A DNA stretch of 64,000 nucleotides from Bathymodiolus brooksi. Lineage: Eukaryota > Mollusca > Bivalvia > Mytilida > Modiolidae. Under the pieces are notes generated by a model. That model searched no databases. It was not told the DNA's origin and was given only the letters and a program-made list of their open reading frames with translations. Positions 12,941 to 26,253 of this stretch are shown piece after piece. Both the position numbers and the translations under genes were made by a program. Positions within the stretch are counted from its first letter, which is position 1. Each line of letters opens with the position of its first letter. The stretch is taken from positions 930,001 to 994,000 of the forward strand of contig OY804578.1 in assembly GCA_963680875.1 (NCBI GenBank), given 5' to 3'.

Positions 12941-14702
12941 ACAATGTTTCCCTTCACCTTTACGACACTGTTATACCCTTAACTCCCTACATATATTGTT
13001 AGACACAAATGTTCCCCTTCACCTTTATGACACTGTTATATCCCTAACTCCCTACATATATTGTTATATATAATTAGACACAAATGTTTCCCATCACCTT
13101 TAGAACACAGTTATACCCCTAACTCCCTACCTATATTGTTAGACACAAATGTTTCCCTTCACCTTTTCGACACTGTTATATCCTAACTACCTACATATAT
13201 TGTTAGACACAAATGTTTCCTTTCACCTTTAGAACACAGTTATACCCCTAACTCCCTACCTATATTGTTAGACACAAATGTTTCCCTTCACCTTTTCGAC
13301 ACTGTTATATCCTAACTCCCTACATATATTGTTAGACACAAATGATTCCCTTCACCTTCACGACACTGTTATACCCCTAACTCCCTACCTATATTGTTAG
13401 ACACAAATGTTTCCCTTCACCTTTACGACACTGATATACCCCTAACTCCCTACCTATATTGTTAATCACAAATGTTTCCCTTCACCTTTACGACACTGTT
13501 ATACCGCTAACTCCCTACCTATATTGTTAGACACAAATGTTTCCCTTCATCTTTACGACACTGTTATTCCCCTAACTCCCTACCTATTTTGTTAGACACA
13601 AATGTTTCCCTTCACCTTTACGACACTGTTATACCCTAAACTCCCTACCTATATTGTTAGACACAAATATTTCCCTTCACCTTCACGACACGGTTATACC
13701 GCTAACTCCCTACCTGTATTGTTAGACACAAATGTTTCCCCTCACCTTTACGACACTGTTATACCGCTAACTCCCTACCTATATTGTTAGACACAAATAT
13801 TTCCCTTCACCTTTACGACACTGTTATACCCCTAACTCCCTACCTATATTGTTAGACACAAATGTTTCCCTTCACCTTTACGACACTGTTATACCGCTAA
13901 CTCCCTACCTCTATTGTTAGACAGAAATGTTTCCCTTCATCTTTACGACACTGTTATACCCCTAACCCCCTACCTATATTATTAGACACAAATGTTTCCC
14001 TTCACCTTTACGACACTGTTATACCCTTAACTCCCTACCTATAGTGTTAGACACAAATGTTTCCCTTCACCTTTACGACACTGTTATACCGCTAACTCCC
14101 TACCTCTATTGTTAGGCAGAAATGTTTCCCTTCATCTTTACGACACTGTTATAACCCTAACTCCCTACCTATATTGTTAGACACAAATGTTTCCCTTCAT
14201 CTTTATGACACTCTTATACACTTTACTCCCTACCTCTATTGTTAGACACAAATGTTTCCCTTCACCTTTACGACACTGTTATACCCTTAACTCCCTACCT
14301 ATATTGTTAGACACAAATGTTTCCTCTCACCTTTACGACACTGTTATACCCTTAACTCCCTACCTATATTGTTAGACACAAATGTTTCCCATCACCTTTA
14401 CGACACTGTTATACCCTTAACTCCCTACCTATATTGTCAGACACAAATGTTTCCCTTCATCTTTTTGACACTGTTATACCCCTAAATCCCTACCTATATT
14501 GTTAGACACAAATATTTCCCTTCACCTTTACGACACTGTTATACCCTTAACTCCCTACATATAGTGTTAGACACAAATGTTTCCCTTCACCTTTACGACA
14601 CTGTTATACCCCTATCTCCCTACATATATTGTCAGATACAAATGTTTCCCTTCATCTGTACGACACTGTTATACCCCTAACTCCCTACCTATATTGTTAG
14701 AC
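12941..14702 (+). repeat. HOR-A copy 1 of superblock 3 (1762 bp)
   Basis: Carries the first-copy marker AACCCCCT near 13965 and the complete 27-monomer order. Confidence 0.95.
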
Positions 14703-16464
14703 ACAATGTTTCCCTTCACCTTTACGACACTGTTATACCCTTAACTCCCTACATATATTGTTAGACACAAATGTTCCCCTTCACCTTTATGACACTGTTA
14801 TATCCCTAACTCCCTACATATATTGTTATATATAATTAGACACAAATGTTTCCCATCACCTTTAGAACACAGTTATACCCCTAACTCCCTACCTATATTG
14901 TTAGACACAAATGTTTCCCTTCACCTTTTCGACACTGTTATATCCTAACTACCTACATATATTGTTAGACACAAATGTTTCCTTTCACCTTTAGAACACA
15001 GTTATACCCCTAACTCCCTACCTATATTGTTAGACACAAATGTTTCCCTTCACCTTTTCGACACTGTTATATCCTAACTCCCTACATATATTGTTAGACA
15101 CAAATGATTCCCTTCACCTTCACGACACTGTTATACCCCTAACTCCCTACCTATATTGTTAGACACAAATGTTTCCCTTCACCTTTACGACACTGATATA
15201 CCCCTAACTCCCTACCTATATTGTTAATCACAAATGTTTCCCTTCACCTTTACGACACTGTTATACCGCTAACTCCCTACCTATATTGTTAGACACAAAT
15301 GTTTCCCTTCATCTTTACGACACTGTTATTCCCCTAACTCCCTACCTATTTTGTTAGACACAAATGTTTCCCTTCACCTTTACGACACTGTTATACCCTA
15401 AACTCCCTACCTATATTGTTAGACACAAATATTTCCCTTCACCTTCACGACACGGTTATACCGCTAACTCCCTACCTGTATTGTTAGACACAAATGTTTC
15501 CCCTCACCTTTACGACACTGTTATACCGCTAACTCCCTACCTATATTGTTAGACACAAATATTTCCCTTCACCTTTACGACACTGTTATACCCCTAACTC
15601 CCTACCTATATTGTTAGACACAAATGTTTCCCTTCACCTTTACGACACTGTTATACCGCTAACTCCCTACCTCTATTGTTAGACAGAAATGTTTCCCTTC
15701 ATCTTTACGACACTGTTATACCCCTAACTCCCTACCTATATTATTAGACACAAATGTTTCCCTTCACCTTTACGACACTGTTATACCCTTAACTCCCTAC
15801 CTATAGTGTTAGACACAAATGTTTCCCTTCACCTTTACGACACTGTTATACCGCTAACTCCCTACCTCTATTGTTAGGCAGAAATGTTTCCCTTCATCTT
15901 TACGACACTGTTATAACCCTAACTCCCTACCTATATTGTTAGACACAAATGTTTCCCTTCATCTTTATGACACTCTTATACACTTTACTCCCTACCTCTA
16001 TTGTTAGACACAAATGTTTCCCTTCACCTTTACGACACTGTTATACCCTTAACTCCCTACCTATATTGTTAGACACAAATGTTTCCTCTCACCTTTACGA
16101 CACTGTTATACCCTTAACTCCCTACCTATATTGTTAGACACAAATGTTTCCCATCACCTTTACGACACTGTTATACCCTTAACTCCCTACCTATATTGTC
16201 AGACACAAATGTTTCCCTTCATCTTTTTGACACTGTTATACCCCTAAATCCCTACCTATATTGTTAGACACAAATATTTCCCTTCACCTTTACGACACTG
16301 TTATACCCTTAACTCCCTACATATAGTGTTAGACACAAATGTTTCCCTTCACCTTTACGACACTGTTATACCCCTATCTCCCTACATATATTGTCAGATA
16401 CAAATGTTTCCCTTCATCTGTACGACACTGTTATACCCCTAACTCCCTACCTATATTGTTAGAC
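14703..16464 (+). repeat. HOR-A copy 2 of superblock 3 (1762 bp)
   Basis: Complete unit between ACACAATG monomers, 1762 bp from the previous copy. Confidence 0.95.
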
Positions 16465-18226
16465 ACAATGTTTCCCTTCACCTTTACGACACTGTTATAC
16501 CCTTAACTCCCTACATATATTGTTAGACACAAATGTTCCCCTTCACCTTTATGACACTGTTATATCCCTAACTCCCTACATATATTGTTATATATAATTA
16601 GACACAAATGTTTCCCATCACCTTTAGAACACAGTTATACCCCTAACTCCCTACCTATATTGTTAGACACAAATGTTCCCCTTCACCTTTTCGACACTGT
16701 TATATCCTAACTACCTACATATATTGTTAGACACAAATGTTTCCTTTCACCTTTAGAACACAGTTATACCCCTAACTCCCTACCTATATTGTTAGACACA
16801 AATGTTTCCCTTCACCTTTTCGACACTGTTATATCCTAACTCCCTACATATATTGTTAGACACAAATGATTCCCTTCACCTTCACGACACTGTTATACCC
16901 CTAACTCCCTACCTATATTGTTAGACACAAATGTTTCCCTTCACCTTTACGACACTGATATACCCCTAACTCCCTACCTATATTGTTAATCACAAATGTT
17001 TCCCTTCACCTTTACGACACTGTTATACCGCTAACTCCCTACCTATATTGTTAGACACAAATGTGTCCCTTCATGTTTACGACACTGTTATTCCCCTAAC
17101 TCCCTACCTATTTTGTTAGACACAAATGTTTCCCTTCACCTTTACGACACTGTTATACCCTAAACTCCCTACCTATATTGTTAGACACAAATAGTTCCCT
17201 TCACCTTCACGACACGGTTATACCGCTAACTCCCTACCTGTATTGTTAGAAACAAATGTTTCCCCTCACCTTTACGACACTGTTATACCGCTAACTCCCT
17301 ACCTATATTGTTAGACACAAATATTTCCCTTCACCTTTACGACACTGTTATACCCCTAACTCCCTACCTATATTGTTAGACACAAATGTTTCCCTTCACC
17401 TTTACGACACTGTTATACCGCTAACTCCCTACCTCTATTGTTAGACAGAAATGTTTCCCTTCATCTTTACGACACTGTTATACCCCTAACTCCCTACCTA
17501 TATTATTAGACACAAATGTTTCCCTTCACCTTTACGACACTGTTATACCCTTAACTCCCTACCTATAGTGTTAGACACAAATGTTTCCCTTCACCTTTAC
17601 GACACTGTTATACCGCTAACTCCCTACCTCTATTGTTAGGCAGAAATGTTTCCCTTCATCTTTACGACACTGTTATAACCCTAACTCCCTACCTATATTG
17701 TTAGACACAAATGTTTCCTTTCATCTTTATGACACTCTTATACACTTTACTCCCTACCTCTATTGTTAGACACAAATGTTTCCCTTCACCTTTACGACAC
17801 TGTTATACCCTTAACTCCCTACCTATATTGTTAGACACAAATGTTTCCTCTCACCTTTACGACACTGTTATACCCTTAACTCCCTACCTATATTGTTAGA
17901 CACAAATGTTTCCCATCACCTTTACGACACTGTTATACCCTTAACTCCCTACCTATATTGTCAGACACAAATGTTTCCCTTCATCTTTTTGACACTGTTA
18001 TACCCCTAAATCCCTACCTATATTGTTAGACACAAATATTTCCCTTCACCTTTACGACACTGTTATACCCTTAACTCCCTATATATAGTGTTAGACACAA
18101 ATGTTTCCCTTCACCTTTACGACACTGTTATACCCCTATCTCCCTACATATATTGTCAGATACAAATGTTTCCCTTCATCTGTACGACACTGTTATACCC
18201 CTAACTCCCAACCTATATTGTTAGAC
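16465..18226 (+). repeat. HOR-A copy 3 of superblock 3, complete
   Basis: The only complete third copy. It shares the third-copy markers (AATGTTCCCCTTC near 16674, AATGTGTCCC near 17061, GTTAGAAACAAATG near 17247) but keeps monomers 15-23. The last monomer ends TCCCAACC and leads into the linker. Confidence 0.92.
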
Positions 18227-19264
18227 ACAAATGTTTCCCTTCACCTTTACGACACTGTTATATCCTTAACTCCCTACCTATATTGTTAGACACAAATGTT
18301 TCCCTTCATCTTTAAGACACTGTTATACCCTTAACTCCCTACCTATATTGTTAGACACAAATGTTTCCCTTCACCTTTACGACATTGTTATACCCTTAAC
18401 TCCCTACCTATATTGTTAGACACAAATGTTTCCCTGCACTTTACGACACTGTTATACCCCTAACTCCCTACCTATATTGTTAGACACAAATGTTTCCCTG
18501 CACCTTTACGACACTGTTATACCCTTAACTCCCTACCTATATTGTTAGACACAAATGTTTCCCTTCACCTTTACGACACTGTTATACCCATATCTCCCTA
18601 CATATATTGTCAGACACAAATGTTTCCCTTCATCTGTATGACACTGTTATACCCTTAACTCCCTACCTATATTGTTAGACACAAATATTTCCCTTCATCT
18701 TTACGACACTGGTATATCCTTAACTCCCTACCTATATTGTTAGACACAAATGTTTCCCTTCACCTTTACGACTTTGTTATACCCTTAACTCCCTACCTAT
18801 ATTGTTAGACACAAATGTTTCCCTGCACCTTTACGACACTGTTATACCCATAACTCCCTACCTATATTGTTAGACACAAATGTTTCCCTGCACCTTTACG
18901 ACACTGTTATACCCCTAACTCCCTACCTATATTGTTAGACACAAATATTCCCCCTAACCTTTAAAACACTGTTATACCCCTAACTCCCTAACTATATTGT
19001 TAGACACAAATGTTTCCCTTCCCCTTTACGACACTGTTATACCCTTAACTCCCTACCTATATTGTCGGACACAAATGTTTCCTCTCACCTTTACGACACT
19101 GTTATACCCCTAACTCCCTACCTATATTGTTAGACACAAATGTTCCCCCTGACCTTTACGACAATGTTATACCCCTAACTCCCTACCTATATTGTTAGAC
19201 ACAAATGTTTACTTTCACCTTTACGACACTGTTATATTTTAACTCCCTACCTATATTGTTAGAC
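18227..19264 (+). repeat. Linker after superblock 3 (16 monomers)
   Basis: The first half matches 5758-6276. The second half matches 1-519 with small differences, for example ACGACTTTG for ACGACATTG, ACGACAATG for ACGACTATG and TCCCTACC for TCCAAACC. These differences are shared with the dispersed patch at 47184. Confidence 0.87.
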
Positions 19265-19338
19265 ACAAAGTTTCCCCTCATCTTATTGACACTGCTATAT
19301 CCCTAACTCCCTTCATATATTGTTATATATAATTAGAC
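18746..19338 (+). repeat. Start of superblock 4, broken off
   Basis: Eight linker monomers match 1-519 in order (for example TTACTTTCACC and TTATATTTTAAC). The ninth is a hybrid (19265-19338). No complete HOR-A unit follows; HOR-B-type monomers begin at 19339. It is the right edge of the HOR-A domain. Confidence 0.88.
19265..19338 (+). repeat. Hybrid 74-bp monomer at the HOR-A/HOR-B boundary
   Basis: The left part (ACAAAGTTTCCCC, ATTGACACTGCTAT) is the last linker monomer. The right part (ATCCCTAACTCCC to TTATATATAATT) is HOR-A monomer 2. The join lies around 19296, at the shared CTATA/TTATA core, and removes the end of the linker monomer, all of HOR-A monomer 1 and the first half of monomer 2. 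Confidence 0.82.
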
Positions 19339-20656
19339 ACAAATGTTTCCCATCACCTTCACGACACTGTTATATCCCTAACTCCCTACCTATATTGTTA
19401 GACACAAATGTTTCCCTTCACCTTTACGACACTGTTATACCCTTAAATCCCTACCTATATTGTTAGACACAAATGTTTTCCTTCACCTTTACGACACTGT
19501 TATACCCTTAACTCCCTACCTATATTGTTATATATAATTAGACACAAATGTTTCCCTTCACCTTTTCGACACTGTTATATTCTAACTACCTACATATATT
19601 GTTAGACACAAATGTTTCCTTTCACCTTTAGGACACAGTTTTACCCCTAACTCCCTACCGATATTGTTAGACACAAATGTTTCCCTTCACTTTTACGACA
19701 CTGTTATACCCTTAACTACCTACCTATATTGTTATATATAATTAGACACAAATGTTTCCCTTCACCTTTTCGACACTGTTATATCCTAAATCCCTACATA
19801 TATTGTTAGACACTAATGTTTCCTTTCACCTTTAGGACACTGTTATACCCCTAACTCCCTACCTATATTGTTAGACAGAAATGTGTCCCTTCATCTTTAC
19901 GACACTGTTATACCGCTAACTCCCTACCTCTATTGTTAGACACAAATATTTCCCTTCACCTTTACGACACTGTTATACCCTTAACTCCCTACATATATTG
20001 TTAGACACAAATGATTCCCTTCACCTTCACGACACTGTTATACCCCTAACTCCCTACCTATATTGTTAGACACAAATGTTTCCCTTCACCTTTACGACAC
20101 TGATATACCCCTAACTCCCTACCTATGTTGTTAATCACAAATGTTTCCCTTCACCTTTACGACACTGTTATACCGCTAACTCCCTACCTATATTGTTAGA
20201 CACAAATGTTTCCCCTCACCTTTACGACACTGTTATACCGCTAACTCCCTACATATATTGTTAGACACAAATATTTCCCTTCACCTTTACGACACTGTTA
20301 TATCCCTAACTCCCTACCTATATTGTTAGACACAAATGTTTCCCTTCACCTTTACGACACTGTTATACCGCTAACTCCCTACCTCTATTGTTAGACAGAA
20401 ATGTTTCCCTTCATCTTTACGACACTGTTATACCCCTAACTCCCTACCTATATTATTAGACACAAATATTTCCCTTCACCTTTACGACACTGTTATACCC
20501 CTAACTCCCTACCTATAGTGTTAGACACAAATGTTTCCCTTCACCTTTACGACACTGTTATACCGCTAACTCCCTACCTCTATTGTTAGGCAGAAATGTT
20601 TCCCTTCATCTTTACGACACTGTTATAACCCTAACTCCCTACCTATATTGTTAGAC
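19339..20656 (+). repeat. Transitional HOR-B-type segment
   Basis: It opens with CCCATCACCTTCACG and CCCTTAAATCC monomers, then runs through a 9-monomer, 603-bp module (19469-20071: GTTTTCC, 75 bp, TTTTCG, TTTCCTTTC, 75 bp, TTTTCG, ACTAATG, GTGTCCC, AATATTTCCC, AATGATTCCC) and ends as HOR-B with TAACCCTAAC at 20592. Relative to the later full HOR-B it lacks the GTTATTCCCC, CCCTAAACTCC and CACGG monomers. Confidence 0.8.
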
Positions 20657-22837
20657 ACAAATGTTTCCCTTCATCTTTATGACACTCTTATACACTTTAC
20701 TCCCTACCTCTATTGTTAGACACAAATATTTCCCTTCACCTTTACGACACTGTTATACCCCTAACTCCCTACCTATATTGTTAGACACAAATGTTTCCCT
20801 TCACCTTTACGACACTGTTATATCCTTAACTCCCTACCTATATTGTTAGACACAAATGTTTTCCTTCACCTTTACGACACTGTTATACCCTTAACTCCCT
20901 ACCTATATTGTTATATATAATTAGACACAAATGTTTCCCTTCACCTTTTCGACACTGTTATATCCTAACTACCTACATATATTGTTAGACACAAATGTTT
21001 CCTTTCACCTTTAGGACACAGTTATACCCCTAACTCCCTACCTATATTGTTGGACACAAATGTTTCCCTTCACCTTTACGACACTGTTATACCCTCAACT
21101 CCCTACCTATATTGTTATATATAATTAGACACAAATGTTTCCCTTCACCTTTTCGACACTGTTATATCCTAAATCCCTACATATATTGTTAGACACAAAT
21201 GTTTCCTTTCACCTTTAGGACACAGTTATACCACTAACTCCCTACCTATATTGTTAGACACAAATGTGTCCCTTCATCTTTACGACACTGTTATACCGCT
21301 AACTCCCTACCTCTATTGTTAGACACAAATATTTCCCTTCACCTTTACGACACTGTTATACCCTTAACTCCCTACATATATTGTTAGACACAAATGATTC
21401 CCTTCACCTTTACGACACTGTTATACCCTTAAATCCCTACCTATATTGTTAGACACAAATGTTTTCCTTCACCTTTACGACACTGTTATACCCTTAACTC
21501 CCTACCTATATTGTTATATATAATTAGACACAAATGTTTCCCTTCACCTTTTCGACACTGTTATATTCTAACTACCTACATATATTGTTAGACACAAATG
21601 TTTCCTTTCACCTTTAGGACACAGTTATACCCCTAACTCCCTACCTATATTGTTAGACACAAATGTTTCCCTTCACTTTTACGACACTGTTATACCCTTA
21701 ACTCCCTACCTATATTGTTATATATAATTAGACACAAATGTTTCCCTTCACCTTTTCGACACTGTTATATCATAAATCCCTACATATATTGTTAGACACT
21801 AATGTTTCCTTTCACCTTTAGGACACTGTTATACCCCTAACTCCCTACCTATATTGTTAGACAGAAATGTGTCCCTTCATCTTTACGACACTGTAATACC
21901 GCTAACTCCCTACCTCTATTGTTAGACACAAATATTTCCCTTCACCTTTACGACACTGTTATACCCTTAACTCCCTACCTATATTGTTAGACACAAATGA
22001 TTCCCTTCACCTTCACGACACTGTTATACCCCTAACTCCCTACCTATATTGTTAGACACAAATGTTTCCCTTCACCTTTACGACACTGATATACCCCTAA
22101 CTCCCTACCTATGTTGTTAATCACAAATGTTTCCCTTCACCTTTACGACACTGTTATACCGCTAACTCCCTACCTATATTGTTAGACACAAATGTTTCCC
22201 TTCATCTTTACGACACTGTTATTCCCCTAACTCCCTACCTATTTTGTTAGACACAAATGTTTCCCTTCACCTTTACGACACTGTTATACCCTAAACTCCC
22301 TACCTATATTGTTAGACACAAATATTTCCCTTCACCTTTACGACACGGTTATACCGCTAACTCCCTACCTGTATTGTTAGACACAAATGTTTCCCCTCAC
22401 CTTTACGACACTGTTATACCGCTAACTCCCTACATATATTGTTAGACACAAATATTTCCCTTCACCTTTACGACACTGTTATACCCCTAACTCCCTACCT
22501 ATATTGTTAGACACAAATGTTTCCCTTCACCTTTACGACACTGTTATACCGCTAACTCCCTACCTCTATTGTTAGACAGAAATGTTTCCCTTCATCTTTA
22601 CGACACTGTTATACCCCTAACTCCCTACCTATATTATTAGACGCAAATGTTTCCCTTCACCTTTACGACACTGTTATACCCCTAACACCCTACCTATAGT
22701 GTTAGACACAAATGTTTCCCTTCACCTTTACGACACTGTTATACCGCTAACTCCCTACCTCTATTGTTAGGCAGAAATGTTTCCCTTCATCTTTACGACA
22801 CTGTTATAACCCTAACTCCCTACCTATATTGTTAGAC
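20657..22837 (+). repeat. HOR-B unit expanded by an internal 603-bp duplication (2181 bp)
   Basis: The unit is delimited by TACACTTTACTCC monomers. Its length is the 24-monomer unit (1578 bp) plus 603 bp. The extra piece is a second run of the GTTTTCC-to-AATGATTCCC module: 20852-21454 followed by 21455-22057. The second run carries ACTAATG and CACTTTTACG, and so resembles 19469-20071 more than its own neighbour. Confidence 0.85.
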
Positions 22838-24350
22838 ACAAATGTTTCCCTTCATCTTTATGACACTCTTATACACTTTACTCCCTACCTCTATTGTTAG
22901 ACACAAATATTTCCCTTCACCTTTACGACACTGTTATACCCCTAACTCCCTACCTATATTGTTAGACACAAATGTTTCCCTTCACCTTTACGACACTGTT
23001 ATATCCTTAACTCCCTACCTATATTGTTAGACACAAATGTTTTCCTTCACCTTTACGACACTGTTATACCCTTAACTCCCTACCTATATTGTTATATATA
23101 ATTAGACACAAATGTTTCCCTTCACCTTTTCGACACTGTTATATCCTAACTACCTACATATATTGTTAGACACAAATGTTTCCTTTCACCTTTAGGACAC
23201 AGTTATACCCCTAACTCCCTACCTATATTGTTGGACACAAATGTTTCCCTTCACCTTTACGACACTGTTATACCCTTAACTCCCTACCTATATTGTTATA
23301 TATAATTAGACACAAATGTTTCCCTTCACCTTTTCGACATTGTTATATCCTAAATCCCTACATATATTGTTAGACACAAATGTTTCCTTTCACCTTTAGG
23401 ACACAGTTATACCCCTAACTCCCTACCTATATTGTTAGACACAAATGTGTCCCTTCATCTTTACGACACTGTTATACCGCTAACTCCCTACATATATTGT
23501 TAGACACAAATATTTCCCTTCACCTTTACGACACTGTTATACCCTTAACTCCCTACATATATTGTTAGACACAAATGATTCCCTTCACCTTTACGACACT
23601 GTTATACCCCTAACTCCCTACCTATATTGTTAGACACAAATGTTTCCCTTCACCTTTACGACACTGATATACCCCTAACTCCCTACCTATGTTGTTAATC
23701 ACAAATGTTTCCCTTCACCTTTACGACACTGTTATACCGCTAACTCCCTACCTATATTGTTAGACACAAATGTTTCCCTTCATCTTTACGACACTGTTAT
23801 TCCCCTAACTCCCTACCTATTTTGTTAGACACAAATGTTTCCCTTCACCTTTACGACACTGTTATACCCTAAACTCCCTACCTATATTGTTAGACACACA
23901 TATTTCCCTTCACCTTTACGACACGGTTATACCGCTAACTCCCTACCTGTATTGTTAGACACAAATGTTTCCCCTCACCTTTACGACACTGTTATACCGC
24001 TAACTCCCTACCTATATTGTTAGACACAAATATTTCCCTTCACCTTTACGACACTGTTATACCCCTAACTCCCTACCTATATTGTTAGACACAAATGTTT
24101 CCCTTCACCTTTACGACACTGTTATACCGCTAACTCCCTACCTCTATTGTTAGTCAGAAATGTTTCCCTTCATCTTTACGACACTGTTATACCCCTAACT
24201 CCCTACCTATATTATTAGACACAAATGTTTCCCTTCACCTTTACGACACTGTTATACCCCTAACTCCCTACCTCTATTGTTAGGCAGAAATGTTTCCCTT
24301 CATCTTTACGACACTGTTATAACCCTAACTCCCTACCTATATTGTTAGAC
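22838..24350 (+). repeat. HOR-B unit, 23 monomers (1513 bp)
   Basis: Reference HOR-B unit. It holds two 75-bp and two 64-bp monomers (23x65+20-2=1513). Order: TACACTTTACTCC, AATATTTCCC, TTATATCCTT, GTTTTCC with a 75-bp monomer, TTTTCG/ACTACC, TTTCCTTTC/GTTGGAC, 75 bp, TTTTCG/AAATCC, TTTCCTTTC, GTGTCCC, AATATTTCCC, GATTCCC, GATATACC, CCGCTAAC, GTTATTCCCC, CCCTAAACTCC, CACGGTT, CCCCTCACC, AATATTTCCC, CCGCT, CAGAAATG, CCCC/GGCAG, AACCCTAAC. Confidence 0.9.
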
Positions 24351-24740
24351 ACAAATGTTTCCCTTCATCTTTATGACACTCTTATACACTTTACTCCCTA
24401 CCTCTATTGTTAGACACAAATATTTCCCTTCACCTTTACGACACTGTTATACCGCTAACTCCCTACCTCTATTGTTAGACAGAAATGTTTCCCTTCATCT
24501 TTACGACACTGTTATACCCCTAACTCCCTACCTATATTATTAGACACAAATGTTTCCCTTCACCTTTACGACACTGTTATACCCCTAACACCCTACCTAT
24601 AGTGTTAGACACAAATGTTTCCCTTCACCTTTACGACACTGTTATACCGCTAACTCCCTACCTCTATTGTTAGGCAGAAATGTTTCCCTTCATCTTTACG
24701 ACACTGTTATAACCCTAACTCCCTACCTATATTGTTAGAC
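24351..24740 (+). repeat. Six-monomer partial unit (390 bp)
   Basis: Between two TACACTTTACTCC monomers only six monomers are present. They repeat the end of the preceding unit, so this looks like a local gain of exactly 6x65 bp. It contains CCTAACACCCTACC, which is also found near 22685. Confidence 0.85.
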
Positions 24741-26253
24741 ACAAATGTTTCCCTTCATCTTTATGACACTCTTATACACTTTACTCCCTACCTCTATTGT
24801 TAGACACAAATATTTCCCTTCACCTTTACGACACTGTTATACCCCTAACTCCCTACCTATATTGTTAGACACAAATGTTTCCCTTCACCTTTACGACACT
24901 GTTATATCCTTAACTCCCTACCTATATTGTTAGACACAAATGTTTTCCTTCACCTTTACGACACTGTTATACCCTTAACTCCCTACCTATATTGTTATAT
25001 ATAATTAGACACAAATGTTTCCCTTCACCTTTTCGACACTGTTATATCCTAACTACCTACATATATTGTTAGACACAAATGTTTCCTTTCACCTTTAGGA
25101 CACAGTTATACCCCTAACTCCCTACCTATATTGTTGGACACAAATGTTTCCCTTCACCTTTACGACACTGTTATACCCTTAACTCCCTACCTATATTGTT
25201 ATATATAATTAGACACAAATGTTTCCCTTCACCTTTTCGACACTGTTATATCCTAAATCCCTACATATATTGTTAGACACAAATGTTTCCTTTCACCTTT
25301 AGGACACAGTTATACCCCTAACTCCCTACCTATATTGTTAGACACAAATGTGTCCCTTCATCTTTACGACACTGTTATACCGCTAACTCCCTACATATAT
25401 TGTTAGACACAAATATTTCCCTTCACCTTTACGACACTGTTATACCCTTAACTCCCTACATATATTGTTAGACACAAATGATTCCCTTCACCTTTACGAC
25501 ACTGTTATACCCCTAACTCCCTACCTATATTGTTAGACACAAATGTTTCCCTTCACCTTTACGACACTGATATACCCCTAACTCCCTACCTATGTTGTTA
25601 ATCACAAATGTTTCCCTTCACCTTTACGACACTGTTATACCGCTAACTCCCTACCTATATTGTTAGACACAAATGTTTCCCTTCATCTTTACGACACTGT
25701 TATTCCCCTAACTCCCTACCTATTTTGTTAGACACAAATGTTTCCCTTCACCTTTACGACACTGTTATACCCTAAACTCCCTACCTATATTGTTAGACAC
25801 ACATATTTCCCTTCACCTTTACGACACGGTTATACCGCTAACTCCCTACCTGTATTGTTAGACACAAATGTTTCCCCTCACCTTTACGACACTGTTATAC
25901 CGCTAACTCCCTACCTATATTGTTAGACACAAATATTTCCCTTCACCTTTACGACACTGTTATACCCCTAACTCCCTACCTATATTGTTAGACACAAATG
26001 TTTCCCTTCACCTTTACGACACTGTTATACCGCTAACTCCCTACCTCTATTGTTAGTCAGAAATGTTTCCCTTCATCTTTACGACACTGTTATACCCCTA
26101 ACTCCCTACCTATATTATTAGACACAAATGTTTCCCTTCACCTTTACGACACTGTTATACCCCTAACTCCCTACCTCTATTGTTAGGCAGAAATGTTTCC
26201 CTTCATCTTTACGACACTGTTATAACCCTAACTCCCTACCTATATTGTTAGAC
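24741..26253 (+). repeat. HOR-B unit, 23 monomers (1513 bp)
   Basis: Copy of 22838-24350 at an offset of 1903 bp (1513+390). It shares private changes such as GACACACATATTTCC near 25797 and GTTAGTCAGAAATG near 26054, so the pair arose by a recent 1903-bp duplication. Confidence 0.88.

Larger units (their letters stand above)
12358..18745 (+). repeat. Third-level repeat, superblock 3 (98 monomers, 6388 bp)
   Basis: This superblock carries three complete HOR-A units. The third copy (16465-18226) keeps the 27-monomer order where superblocks 1 and 2 carry a foreign 7-monomer patch. The length difference from superblock 1, 112 bp, is the 585-bp normal segment minus the 473-bp patch. Confidence 0.92.
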
